A stretch of 64,000 nt of DNA, taken from positions 62,001 to 126,000 of the forward strand of contig JANBRJ010000043.1 in the NCBI GenBank assembly GCA_027577595.1, given 5' to 3'. Within the stretch, counting starts at the first letter, position 1. Each line of letters starts with the position of its first letter. The stretch is from Coemansia sp. RSA 487 (taxonomy: Eukaryota > Kickxellomycota > Kickxellomycetes > Kickxellales > Kickxellaceae). The position numbers and the translations under genes were made by a program. Under the pieces are notes generated by a model. That model did no database searches, was not told where the DNA came from, and was given only the letters and a program-made list of their open reading frames with translations. Positions 41,670 through 51,004 of the stretch are shown here, piece after piece.

Positions 41670-42232
41670 ACGTAAAAGTATAAACCTATATATTTAGTAG
41701 CGAAGATAAGAAGAGCAGCAACATATTTTATTTAGTGGAGCTTTCTTTTTCAGCATGGGTGTCACGAGCGTATATCTCAAAAATTCTCATGAAAATCACC
41801 ATTATTGTTAGCCAAAGATTGTTTCTCTTTTCTAGCGCCTTTTGTACGTTTTTGGAATTTTAGCATGCACCAATGTCAGCTGGTCAAGGTTTGTCTGATT
41901 GAAACAACTGATGGTAGCTCGCTTCTCCAGCTGAAAAATTCCTGTTCACAGTGGCAAGAATGACGCAAGCTGTAAGAAATAATGGCTGAATATTTTAAAT
42001 GCATCCCACTCGATTACACAAGACTTGGCGCACCTTGCCAATGCGGAATTATACTTTAATTAACCAGAAGCATGATTTGATGTTGGAAACGAGGATCCAA
42101 AAAGTTCATAATTAAGAATATCAGTTCCATTTTTCAAGCCAGCAATTAGCATAAGGTCCTCGTAATGGTTCCGATTTAAAGAATAGCAGTGGCTACCAGA
42201 ACCACCAAATACAACTAATCTGAACAAATGCA
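41670..42232. other. AT-rich spacer
   Basis: I found no convincing gene. One minus-strand frame is open for about 55 codons just after the stop of the gene at 42233, but this length is expected by chance. Confidence 0.45.
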
Positions 42233-42610
42233 CTAACCCGTGATATCAAAAATGCAGCCTATTCTTTTGGCTGCGTTAAAAATGTCGATACCACACAAAC
42301 TCAACAGACAGAACATCTCAAATGATATTCCTTTCCTGAACGTGGAGACTCGCAACGGCTGATCTGTAGAAGTCTCGGTAGTCAAAATCTCTCCTGTCTC
42401 GGATACTACAACGGTTCGCTCCAGTTTGTTGGCGTACTCCATAAACAGACCTAGATTGCTTATCATGAAAAAAACGTTGCTATCGTATTCTTCCAAAAAG
42501 CTAAACCTCTTGAAATCGTATGGCATAATAGTAACCCATTCGCCTTTATCGTATTCGTTTACGATTCTGCCGAGCACTACAGAACCCATGTTATTGTCTA
42601 CAAAAAACAT
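42233..42610 (-). CDS. Small lineage-specific protein, paralogue 1 of 3
   Basis: I do not recognise this 125-residue protein. It has no signal peptide and no clear membrane helix; alternating hydrophobic residues suggest a compact alpha/beta fold. It shares with the two following genes the start (MFxVxNN ... VxLxRxxNEYDKGEW), a central segment and the C-terminal pattern (T-F-R-K-x-I-S-x-E ... D-I-x-N-A-A-x-x-x-G-C-x-F). A TATA box (GTATATAA on the coding strand, at 42698-42705) lies about 90 nt before the ATG, and a GTTGATT element lies 105 nt before it, both at the same distance in paralogue 3. Confidence 0.65.
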   Translation of the reverse strand: MFFVDNNMGSVVLGRIVNEYDKGEWVTIMPYDFKRFSFLEEYDSNVFFMISNLGLFMEYANKLERTVVVSETGEILTTETSTDQPLRVSTFRKGISFEMFCLLSLCGIDIFNAAKRIGCIFDITG

Positions 42611-42998
42611 GATATAAAATAAATATGGTTATTGCTTTTACAATCGTTTACACGGCGGTCCTGATGAGTTTGTGCTTTGTAGATGACAAATGCCACTTTA
42701 TATACGCTGATGTGGTTGATTATTGAAACAATTTTCATGTTCTTGAATATTTATAAATAAAATAAAAGTCTATTAACATATAATTTGTGAATTGGGTTAT
42801 TCTATATTGACCTTTTGTCCAGAAAGTGGTGCTGTACTTGTTTTCACTTTGTTACGATATTGATGCCAACTGGAATACCACTGCCAAAATCTAAATCGTT
42901 CAGTAATCCAGCACTACGATATAACGATTAAATCCACTTCTTGCTTACTTTGAAGCCGCTGTTTGAATGGAAAAGCTAAATGGAAAAAAGAAGAAACA

Positions 42999-43235
42999 TT
43001 AATGTTCCGTAAACTTCATAACGCAGCCCGCCCTTGCAGGTGCGCTTAGCATATCAGTGTCGAGAAGCCCCAGAATTCCGAGTCCGACATAAAATATATG
43101 CCTGTTAAATGTGGCGACACGCATGGCCATTTCGGTCAAAGCTTTGGAAATCAGAATGGACTGCGTGTCAGTAACCACAACATCCCACTCCAATCTGCCG
43201 ATAACCGCTGCGTGTCCTCCCAGACCACCCATCAT
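42999..43235 (-). CDS. Small lineage-specific protein, paralogue 2 of 3, shortened
   Basis: The 78-residue ORF aligns with the first 16 or so and the last 60 or so residues of paralogue 1 (LExxVVVxxT, RVxTF, AxRxGCxxxF near the end) but lacks about 45 residues in between. The GTTGATT upstream element lies only 51 nt before the ATG instead of 105, so about 54 bp of promoter that hold the TATA box in the other copies are also absent. This copy is probably decaying, although the frame is intact. Confidence 0.45.
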   Translation of the reverse strand: MMGGLGGHAAVIGRLEWDVVVTDTQSILISKALTEMAMRVATFNRHIFYVGLGILGLLDTDMLSAPARAGCVMKFTEH

Positions 43236-43553
43236 GGCAAATATGTTGTAATTGCAATCATTTAGAAAGGATGGTATTGTTTTGGTTGATTTTTGAATGA
43301 TGAGTGCTTGTTCATGAATTAATATAAATAAAAGAGAATTATATAATACTCCTTTTTCGTGAATTGTTGAAGTTCAGGATTGATGATTGGTTTTTCAATT
43401 GTTATATTATCACTATCATTCAATAATATATCACTGTTTAAATTTTGTTGAGGAATTTCTTCTCAATATTGTAGGTTATTGTTTTGTGTGTTTCATTTTA
43501 ATTAGCTTCTTAAGCCATCCTTATGAAATAATAGAAACTAAAAGCAACCGATA

Positions 43554-43934
43554 TTACTCTTCAAGCTCAAATTCGCAGCCCACTGTCGCGGCAGCGTTTA
43601 CGATGTCGATTGTGCATAGATCCAGCAAATCAATAACTTCGCCAGATATAGTTTTTCTGAACTGAACGCGATAATTATCTGGTCCTGTCCCATCTACAGG
43701 GATAATAATGTCGTTTTTCTGGGTAATCTTAATACTCTCCAACCCCATTCCATTAGCAGGCTCTGCGTGCATGCCCAAATGGTTTACCAGGAAAAGCATG
43801 CTGAACGTGTGACTTTGCGAAAAGAAAAGTATTTCCTGATGCCTTGCTTCGATACGAATCCATTTGCCTTTATCGTTGTCGGTTGCAAGTCTCGCAAGGA
43901 TGGCATAATTAGAGTTATTTTCGACAAGAAACAT
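43554..43934 (-). CDS. Small lineage-specific protein, paralogue 3 of 3
   Basis: The 126-residue protein (start at the ATG 43934, which aligns with paralogue 1) has the same order of segments as paralogue 1: MFLVENNSNYAILARLATDNDKGKW, a hydrophobic centre (MLFLVNHLGMHAEPAN) and an end with FRKTISGEVIDLL and DIVNAAATVGCEFELEE. A TATATA lies at 44023-44028, about 90 nt upstream, and GTTGATT at 44039-44045. No known family is recognised; pairwise identity is low, which suggests fast evolution. Confidence 0.65.
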   Translation of the reverse strand: MFLVENNSNYAILARLATDNDKGKWIRIEARHQEILFFSQSHTFSMLFLVNHLGMHAEPANGMGLESIKITQKNDIIIPVDGTGPDNYRVQFRKTISGEVIDLLDLCTIDIVNAAATVGCEFELEE

Positions 43935-44981
43935 GGTGGAAAAAAGCAAGGAATATTGATATTGCAACGGTTTGCTTGTTGGTCAAGATGGTTTTGTGCA
44001 CTTTGACCAAATGTTTTCGCTCTATATATGCCAATGGTGTTGATTGCTGAGAGCTCTATTTTTCTTGTTCCTGAATCGATGGACATAAATGGTAGCTATT
44101 GCATAGATCCAATGAATGAATGGTTTTATTCTTGATTGACCATCCGTTTAGCAGTGACATTTGGTTACAACCATTCCTAAACCAAGGGGTGAACTGATGG
44201 GTTGATATTATCTAACAGAAATAAACCTTGAACCTTTACGGACGTTGTGGTTCACGTGGCAGTAAGAAAAAGCAGATCAAGAAAATAGGACTAACTAGCA
44301 CATTTGTCACTAGCAGTCCTGTAGTTGAGCCAGTTAGCCACAGTTTCACGTTTTGAATATTGCAGCTTTTTAGGCACTGTCGAGGAAATGCTGGTTTATA
44401 ATTACCTGTGATAAATGTCTTGACAATGCATGACTATAATTGCCAGCTACTTTGTGTAGAAATCAAACATTTTGCTATTGCTAGACAAAATACAAGACAA
44501 GCACCAGTGAGCCTGACTTTATATGTATCCAAAATTTCTTTTGACATTTATTTTTAGGGTTGAGCTTTGCTGTGCAATATATGAAATACAGCCAGAAACG
44601 CCTGGGGGCTTTTTGGTATTCTAGCAACGTAAAAACTGGATATTGCTCATGCCAATACCCAGAGCCAAATATAATTAGTATACTTTATATAATTGGCCAA
44701 TAACACATAGATACTGGATTTTTTTTCTTGCTTTGGAAATATGCGATCGCAATGTCTGATATATTGGAACATGTTATAGAAAAGCAGGTTGCTTGATCAC
44801 GGAAATCAAATCATCCCCGCTTTACAAAAAAAGCAGTGCTCATCTCTTTGCCCATGTGTTTATCGTAAATTTTCAATTTACCTCCTTTTTTTCTCCTTTT
44901 CAAAAGTTTTTGTAAATCTTTCCTCCTTTTTTTTACCAACTTGTTGAATTTGACTAGACATAATCCGAAAAACAAATCCAA
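43935..44981. other. AT-rich spacer with the promoter of paralogue 3
   Basis: Apart from the TATA and GTTGATT elements near 44020-44045 I see no gene. The last 100 bases are pyrimidine-rich and lead into TIM8. Confidence 0.5.
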
Positions 44982-45227
44982 ATGACTTCGGAAATTGATG
45001 AGAGTACGAAGAAGGACTTGATGAAGTTTGTGGAGCAGGAGACGGAAAAGGCAAAGGTGCAGTCGCTGGTACATGAATTCACAAGCCGGTGCTGGGAGAC
45101 ATGCATCAAAAACTCAAATTCCAATAGCCTCGACAGGAATGAGACGGCGTGTCTGCAGAACTGTGTAGAACGTTTTCTGGATACCACTACGCATGTTATT
45201 AAGCGGCTGCAAAACAGTCAGCTGTAA
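44982..45227 (+). CDS. TIM8: Mitochondrial intermembrane-space chaperone Tim8
   Basis: The 81-residue protein has the twin CX3C motif of small Tim proteins: CWETC and CLQNC, 17 residues apart. The flanking segments (FVEQETEKAKVQSLVHEFTSRCW and NCVERFLDTT) match Tim8/DDP1 rather than Tim9, Tim10 or Tim13. Tim8 forms a hexamer with Tim13 in the intermembrane space and escorts hydrophobic precursors such as Tim23 to the inner membrane. It is imported and oxidised by Mia40-Erv1, so it has no cleaved presequence, as seen here. Confidence 0.93.
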   Translation: MTSEIDESTKKDLMKFVEQETEKAKVQSLVHEFTSRCWETCIKNSNSNSLDRNETACLQNCVERFLDTTTHVIKRLQNSQL

Positions 45228-45334
45228 GCGAAACTGTTTATTAGAAATAGAAGTGGATCGGCTATTTCTTCATTTTTTTTTTACAAAAACTCGAATAGAG
45301 CGAATAAATAAAGTGCTTACTACATGGAAAGGGC

Positions 45335-47518
45335 CTATGGTGGATTAGCTGAGCATTTGTCTATTGGGGCAGCAGCAGCACCCCAGCTCATGATGCCAAT
45401 GTATGTTACGTAGATGAGAATAATGGTTCCAATGATCCCAAGAACGACGTCCTTAATTCGAGTCCAGCGATGACCAGCGCTGATCTGGTAGTGCAGCGCG
45501 GTTGGGAAGATGAAGCTCAGCGGGGTGCACGAGAAGGCACCAATGATGGCGATAAAGTTGTCCAGCTGCTCAGCACCAAAGATGGCTATGGATGCAACCA
45601 CAAAGGTCAGCAATGTGCGGAAGACGTTCTTCCGCCACTTGATTCGAGGGTTGCCTTTGCCCGAGTGCGGGAAGATGCCAGACTCGAGGATGCGCACGGC
45701 CGGGAACAGCTGTAGCGGCACCGACATCATAATGGCCAGCGAGTAGAACAGCTGCACGAGGATCGTTGGCGGGCCTTTGGGAAGGTTGATCAGGATCACC
45801 GTCTCGACCGATTCACCGAATGCCATATACGACAGGGCGCCAATGCCGACGAAAACGACGATGCATATGGCCAACGCTACAGTCAACACCTTGGCAAACT
45901 GGTCCTGGTGCTTCATGCTGTCGATGACCGGAATCACCAGCGTCACGCCTTCGTATGCAAACACAGCCGTCCCAACGAACAAGGGAAAGCGCGCAGGGTT
46001 GTACTGCACAATTTCGGCCATCCCGTGGCTGCTGATGTTAAAGATATCATATGCAAGTACATATCCGAGTCCCAGCATGATAAAGATGTTGGCGGCCAGT
46101 GCAAACGGTGCAAACTGCTTGATGCGGCGCACCCACGAGAGTGGAATGTACGCAACGAGCTGCGCGAGCACCCAGAAGGTCGGCGAGAAGTTAAAGCGGC
46201 ATCCGGTAACTGCGTTCCACAGGTCGCGCATATTCGTTGCGACAAAGATGGTATACGCAGAACAGAACCCGATCTGCGCAAACAGGATGGAGACAGTGAC
46301 TGTGCGGCTGGCCCACCGCCCAAACAGCTTCTCAGCCAAGTCGCTGTAGCTGCCGCCGACCCTCAGATACACTTCGCCCAGAATCACCATGCAGTGCCAC
46401 GCGTACCACGCCACGAAGAACATCATCGCCGACGATGCCACTAGCCCACCGTTGGAGAACGCCTTGGGCAGCACCAGCACGCCTGTGCCGACAAACGCCT
46501 TGAGCAGCAGGAAAAACGCCTTTTTGTTTGACGCTGTTGCGTGGATGCTCCGCCGAGATGTGCCCGTCGCTTGTCTGTGCAGCAGCGGCGTGCATGCATC
46601 GACAGCTCTACTGTCTTCCTCATCGTCTTCGTCCTCGTCACTTGGGTAGTCACCGCCTGCAAAGTGCCCGTACAGCCCGATGAAGTCGATGAAGTTCTCA
46701 GTAAGCATGTTAGCTGCTGGGTCGCGGCCCTGCCTGACCGCCCTGTCGTGGACAAACTGGCGCCGGAAGCCGCCGGGTATGCCCATCTGCTGCTGCGAGT
46801 ACGGGACGCCCCAGTCAGAGTCTGAGGCCATGCCCGAGAACGAGCCCCTTCGCTGATGCCTGCGCGCCGAGGGCACCTCGCTGCCCGACTGGTCGTTTTC
46901 CCGATGCCACCGGTAGATGCCGTACGTTATGTCGCCCGACAGAAGCTTCAGCGGATCCGCCACCACCGCTTCGCTAGGCTTGCTGGCTCCTCCACTGTCT
47001 CTATCGTCATCCTCTTCATCGTTGACGTCTCCAGCGTACCCATCCTCGACGTCGCCAAAAGCCTGCTGCTGTTCACGCGCCAACGAATGAAACTCACCAG
47101 CCGCAGTACTTCCTTCTTCCGCCACCAGTGGTACTGTCGCTACTGCTGTGTTTTGGCCGGTGCGTGTCACCAGGTGCCGCTTCAACCGACGCACAGCCGC
47201 AGCCTTGTCAAGTGACTTGCCAGCCCGTTGCTGGAAAGACCCAACGTCGCTTCCATTGTCCTCGTCACCTGCACTACTGCTGTTTGCCGCCACTTCGTCC
47301 ATGTACAGGCTGCGTGGAACTGACGACGGCGGCGATGCAAGGCGGTCGGTTGCTCGTGCAAGTGATGCTGGATTTTCTCGGCTTCTAGGGATGCTTTGCG
47401 CTACAGCTGACGTTGCTGGCCCATTCGTATCTGTCCCATTGCTGTCGTTCGTAGTTTCTCGCCGCTGCGCATTGCTTGGCAGCCTATTATCACTGTCAGA
47501 TGGGCTATCAGACGTCAT
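45335..47518 (-). CDS. Vacuolar amino acid transporter, AAAP family (Avt3/Avt4 type)
   Basis: The 727-residue protein has a hydrophilic, acidic and Ser-rich N-terminal region of about 325 residues followed by 11 predicted membrane helices. The first helix carries FFLLLKAFVGTGVLVLPKAF, the hallmark of the SLC36/Avt3-4 branch, where small residues in the GTG bend bind the substrate. The helix with GTAVFAYEGVTLVIPV is also typical. Yeast Avt3 and Avt4 export neutral amino acids from the vacuole, and Avt4-type proteins have a long N-terminal tail like this one. The gene converges with TIM8 with about 105 nt between stops. Confidence 0.9.
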   Translation of the reverse strand: MTSDSPSDSDNRLPSNAQRRETTNDSNGTDTNGPATSAVAQSIPRSRENPASLARATDRLASPPSSVPRSLYMDEVAANSSSAGDEDNGSDVGSFQQRAGKSLDKAAAVRRLKRHLVTRTGQNTAVATVPLVAEEGSTAAGEFHSLAREQQQAFGDVEDGYAGDVNDEEDDDRDSGGASKPSEAVVADPLKLLSGDITYGIYRWHRENDQSGSEVPSARRHQRRGSFSGMASDSDWGVPYSQQQMGIPGGFRRQFVHDRAVRQGRDPAANMLTENFIDFIGLYGHFAGGDYPSDEDEDDEEDSRAVDACTPLLHRQATGTSRRSIHATASNKKAFFLLLKAFVGTGVLVLPKAFSNGGLVASSAMMFFVAWYAWHCMVILGEVYLRVGGSYSDLAEKLFGRWASRTVTVSILFAQIGFCSAYTIFVATNMRDLWNAVTGCRFNFSPTFWVLAQLVAYIPLSWVRRIKQFAPFALAANIFIMLGLGYVLAYDIFNISSHGMAEIVQYNPARFPLFVGTAVFAYEGVTLVIPVIDSMKHQDQFAKVLTVALAICIVVFVGIGALSYMAFGESVETVILINLPKGPPTILVQLFYSLAIMMSVPLQLFPAVRILESGIFPHSGKGNPRIKWRKNVFRTLLTFVVASIAIFGAEQLDNFIAIIGAFSCTPLSFIFPTALHYQISAGHRWTRIKDVVLGIIGTIILIYVTYIGIMSWGAAAAPIDKCSANPP

Positions 47519-47863
47519 CAGCCTTTAAGCCTATTTTTGTGGTTTTCTGGTTCTGAGAAACCCCTGATAGGTGGAATAATCGAAAAGAAAGAGAAAATTG
47601 TAAATTTATTCTATGTGAATCAAAAATGTACTTAATTTGAAGAGCAAAAAGAAAGAGGGAGGAGGAAGGAGGAGAGTACACAGGACCAAGACATGGTCGC
47701 AAATACCCCCCTACCAGTCTCCTCCATATTTAGCTTTGCGGCTTTTTACTATTGCATTCCACATTGGCACATGACCTTGAAAGCTAGTTTTATTCCATGT
47801 GTCTCCTGGACATCCATAATTTGACCACAGCAAAAAGCTATTTTAAGGACCCAACTTCGAGCT
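47519..47863. other. Spacer between two minus-strand genes
   Basis: It holds the upstream region of the amino acid transporter and the 3' flank of the TBC gene. No further feature was seen. Confidence 0.5.
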
Positions 47864-49999
47864 TTACTGCTTCAGGTTGCTTAGTTCGACATACACTCGG
47901 TCTAGGTCACGCAGAACGACACGAAGATCTGCCTCTGACATTTTCCGCGACCGGATTCCCTGTGCACCTGGCGACGACATATCGCCACTTGGGTTGCGTA
48001 ATATTCTCAGTCCCTGTTGCTGTGACACTAACGATGTGGACGATGATCTCACCACCTCGTCCTGCCAAACCTGCGACACCATGTGCAACGCAGCACCGAG
48101 CACATCCAGATGCGCCTTGCTTGCAGTGCCTTCCTGTATCCGTATAAGATCAACACACTGTGCGGCCATTGTGGATACCTGCGCAGTGACCGATCCAAGC
48201 GCACGCACGGCCTCCGCTGGTGTCCGTCCGTCATTGCTCTCAGTCGGTGATACAACATCCATGGGTATCTGGTTTGGCGACTCTGGCTGCGATTGCAGAT
48301 CATTGCCTCTTGGTTCGCTTATAGCAGCCATTCGAGCTGCTATAAGCGGACTCGACGGACTACTGCTTTTGGGGCTTCTGGGCGAAGTGCCTCCATACCC
48401 ATTTGCACGCCGGTGCTGAAGCGTATTACTTGTGTACATCTTTCTTCCCTGCCATGTGACGGCTATAGGGGCAGATGCCACCGAGTGGCCACCACCCACA
48501 ACAGCACTGCTACTTATATTCTGCTGTTTAGCGCCAGAAGTCTCGGGTTTGTGTGTGCCAACAGCCAGTCTACGTGCACCATCAACTATGCCCTGTTTCA
48601 AAGCTTCGGTTTCCTCTATAACATCCCATGCCTCCTCCTCCCAGACCTCGTACTGGCTGGTAATGAGCGTTGCTGTTTCTGGCGACGGGCGGCTACGCAG
48701 ATAGGCTGCCTGGAGAGCCAGCCGCTGAATCGGCATCATACCATGCTGTGTCATGGCAGCGTACGGGATCTTTGGCATCGGCACAGGCATATCCGAGGCT
48801 CCAGGCGACGCAGCAAGGTATTGATTGGGAGACAAAGGCGAGTTCGACAAAGGGGGCGTCTGCTCAAGAGCATATTGTGTCGGGCTGGGCAGCGGAGGCA
48901 AATGCAGCAAAGTGTTGAGGTTATCGGCATAGTCGCCTAGCAAGAGTGGCCGGCGGTTCGCCAAAAGAAGAACTACGCCTATCCAATCGACCAGTCGCAA
49001 GGGGCCACCGTGGTTATCGGCGAAAAGCATGCCCCACAGAACGAGAACGTCCTCCAGATGTGTGAACTCGCGGCTGAATAGCAGCCGGTACCACCGGATC
49101 CCGAAAAGCTGCGGCTCAATGTCTAGCGTCTGTAAATGCAATGCCAGCCGTGGGTCCACTGTCTCCAGCTTCTCCATCATCATATAACATTGCGCGATAA
49201 TCGGCGTGTGCGCTTTCATTGCGTCGATGGCCGCTTGCTTGTCCTCTTTGCTTGTCCCCTGCTTCCGTCTAGCTGGTCGTAGTGGCGGAGACGTAAAGCT
49301 GGGCGACTGGTACCACGGTAAGCACAACCGCATCAGCCTGTCAAACATCGCAAATGTGTCGTGCTCGATAAAGCGATTACTCAGAATATTGTCAAGAAAA
49401 AACCTCTGCTTTACGTTGTCAGTGCACTGCTCTTCGCCAACGGCATCTCTATCAACGACCATCAACAGAGGACCCAAGAGCTCGTGCATCCCTTGCCTGT
49501 ACTGCAGACTGCTGTGTACCTTGGCGTACACGAAGAGAATGTCACACATTGTCTTTTGCACATGCGGCTGTCTAAAGTACTCTTCCTCAGGAAACGTCCT
49601 AGCCACATCCTGCATAATCGTTGTTCGCAGCTCCTGATCTTTATGATACTGGAACCACGGGCTGTCCTCATCAAGCGATAGTGGGTTCATTCGCTTCCAG
49701 TCCATATCCTGCTCGGGTTTGGCAACTGTACTTGGGTCTATCACGTATTGGCTTCTAAGCCCATCGTAATTTTTACGCTCCTTTTCGGCAATAGCGCTCC
49801 ATACACGTTGACATTCGTCGTCCTCTTCGCCGAAATTCTCAATGGGAAGTACGTCTAGGTAGAGCCGCCACCGCAACGACTGTAGTGGCAGCCCGTTCAC
49901 GCCCGCTGCATGTGGCGAAAACGCAAGTGCTCGTAGATGCGCTGGCGAAATTGACGCTAAGCGCTTCAATGTGTTCCAATCGTCACGCAAATTGCTCAT
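47864..49999 (-). CDS. TBC-domain RabGAP, TBC1D5-like
   Basis: The 711-residue protein has a TBC domain over about residues 25-360. The start of the domain (RALAFSPHAAGVNGLPLQSLRWRLYLDVLP) and the long insertion before the catalytic part match TBC1D5. Both catalytic fingers are present: the Arg in IMQDVARTFP (near 128) and the Gln in YRQGM (near 166). TBC1D5 proteins inactivate Rab7 and act with retromer on endosomes and in autophagy. The C-terminal 300 residues are Ser/Pro-rich with no domain. The ATG at 49999 gives a short N-terminus as in relatives. Confidence 0.87.
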   Translation of the reverse strand: MSNLRDDWNTLKRLASISPAHLRALAFSPHAAGVNGLPLQSLRWRLYLDVLPIENFGEEDDECQRVWSAIAEKERKNYDGLRSQYVIDPSTVAKPEQDMDWKRMNPLSLDEDSPWFQYHKDQELRTTIMQDVARTFPEEEYFRQPHVQKTMCDILFVYAKVHSSLQYRQGMHELLGPLLMVVDRDAVGEEQCTDNVKQRFFLDNILSNRFIEHDTFAMFDRLMRLCLPWYQSPSFTSPPLRPARRKQGTSKEDKQAAIDAMKAHTPIIAQCYMMMEKLETVDPRLALHLQTLDIEPQLFGIRWYRLLFSREFTHLEDVLVLWGMLFADNHGGPLRLVDWIGVVLLLANRRPLLLGDYADNLNTLLHLPPLPSPTQYALEQTPPLSNSPLSPNQYLAASPGASDMPVPMPKIPYAAMTQHGMMPIQRLALQAAYLRSRPSPETATLITSQYEVWEEEAWDVIEETEALKQGIVDGARRLAVGTHKPETSGAKQQNISSSAVVGGGHSVASAPIAVTWQGRKMYTSNTLQHRRANGYGGTSPRSPKSSSPSSPLIAARMAAISEPRGNDLQSQPESPNQIPMDVVSPTESNDGRTPAEAVRALGSVTAQVSTMAAQCVDLIRIQEGTASKAHLDVLGAALHMVSQVWQDEVVRSSSTSLVSQQQGLRILRNPSGDMSSPGAQGIRSRKMSEADLRVVLRDLDRVYVELSNLKQ

Positions 50000-50340
50000 G
50001 TCTAAAAATTACAAGCCTTGCTTCTAAAAGTACAAAAAAAAAGTCTACGATTCCAACACGTGGAAAGGAAAATAAAGTGTAACAAGCAAAAAAAGATTGT
50101 TATCAAAAAAGGATGACTTTGGCTCTGTTCGTTTGTCAGCTCTTTTTCACAAAGGAAAAAACCTGGTATATGAAGTCTGACCAAACCCTGACCTTTACAT
50201 GTTGGTAGCGTCATGCCAATTCTGTTCTAGAATGCAGATTTCTTACAATACCCACACGTAAAGTCCAAAAGTTGTTCTTTAGTAATATTAGAAGCTGTGC
50301 AGAGAGTGATTGTTTGTTAATTTCCTAAAATCAACGCAGT
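50000..50340. other. Spacer upstream of the TBC gene
   Basis: No gene was found here. Confidence 0.45.
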
Positions 50341-50370
50341 AAATTGGGTTGATTTAGCTGCAGATCTGAT

Positions 50371-50442
50371 TCTCCGATAGTATAGTGGCGAGTACGCCAG
50401 TCTGTCACATTGGCGACCCGGGTTCAATTCCCGGTCGGAGAG
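50371..50442 (+). tRNA. tRNA-Asp (GTC), copy 2
   Basis: A 72-nt cloverleaf with the same sequence as the gene at 8567, anticodon GTC, discriminator G and a following run of six T. Confidence 0.97.
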
Positions 50443-50655
50443 CTTTTTTCTTTTATTTGGTGATTTTTTAGCTTTCAGCAATTGCTATGCAGACAGGAGG
50501 CACGGGCGATTACTGATTAATTTTCAATGGAGGCGGAATTGCCAACCATTGAACAATCTGTTCATTTTTAGCTTCATCCATGTGAAAAGATAAGATTCAG
50601 TGTTTTTTTTATCAGAAATTACAATTTATTGTCAAGATTTATAATAATAAAAAAG

Positions 50656-50727
50656 CTCTCCGACCGGGAATTGAACCCGGGTCGCCAATGTGACAGACTG
50701 GCGTACTCGCCACTATACTATCGGAGA
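50656..50727 (-). tRNA. tRNA-Asp (GTC), copy 3
   Basis: This is the reverse-strand copy of the same 72-nt tRNA-Asp, with the 5' end at 50727 and a run of T on its own strand after 50656. Its 5' flank (GAGCAGCAAATTGG) matches both the left copy and the distant copy at 8567. Confidence 0.97.
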
Positions 50728-51004
50728 ATCAGATCTGCAGCTAAATCAACCCAATTTGCTGCTCCGTTTTCCAGATGATTAATAATAGATAACCATCCAA
50801 AGTGTAAATATGGACATTATGCTAATATTTTTTTAATGTGCCAGCAACAAATCGTTAAGGAAATAAAAAACGAAATAAAAGTGGGTGGAAGGGATCTTAC
50901 ACTCATATTTATCAAAATATGTTATGTCATTCTCATGAGCCTTCGTAACTAGAAATTAAAAGAGAAAATTTATTTTTCTAGAAAAAAAGTACAACTATAG
51001 AAAG

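Larger units (their letters stand above)
50341..50757. repeat. Inverted repeat of a tRNA-Asp unit, two 109-nt arms
   Basis: The left arm (50341-50449) and the right arm (50649-50757, reverse complement) read the same over 109 nt as far as I can see. Each holds about 30 nt of 5' flank, the whole tRNA-Asp gene and six T of the terminator. The spacer is 199 nt. Such an arrangement can extrude as a cruciform and would give complementary transcripts if either gene were read through. Confidence 0.9.

Noticed and set aside
42045-42225. Minus-strand frame of about 55 codons just downstream of small paralogue 1
   Set aside because: It looks protein-like but has no ATG, no similarity to the neighbouring proteins, and this length is likely by chance.
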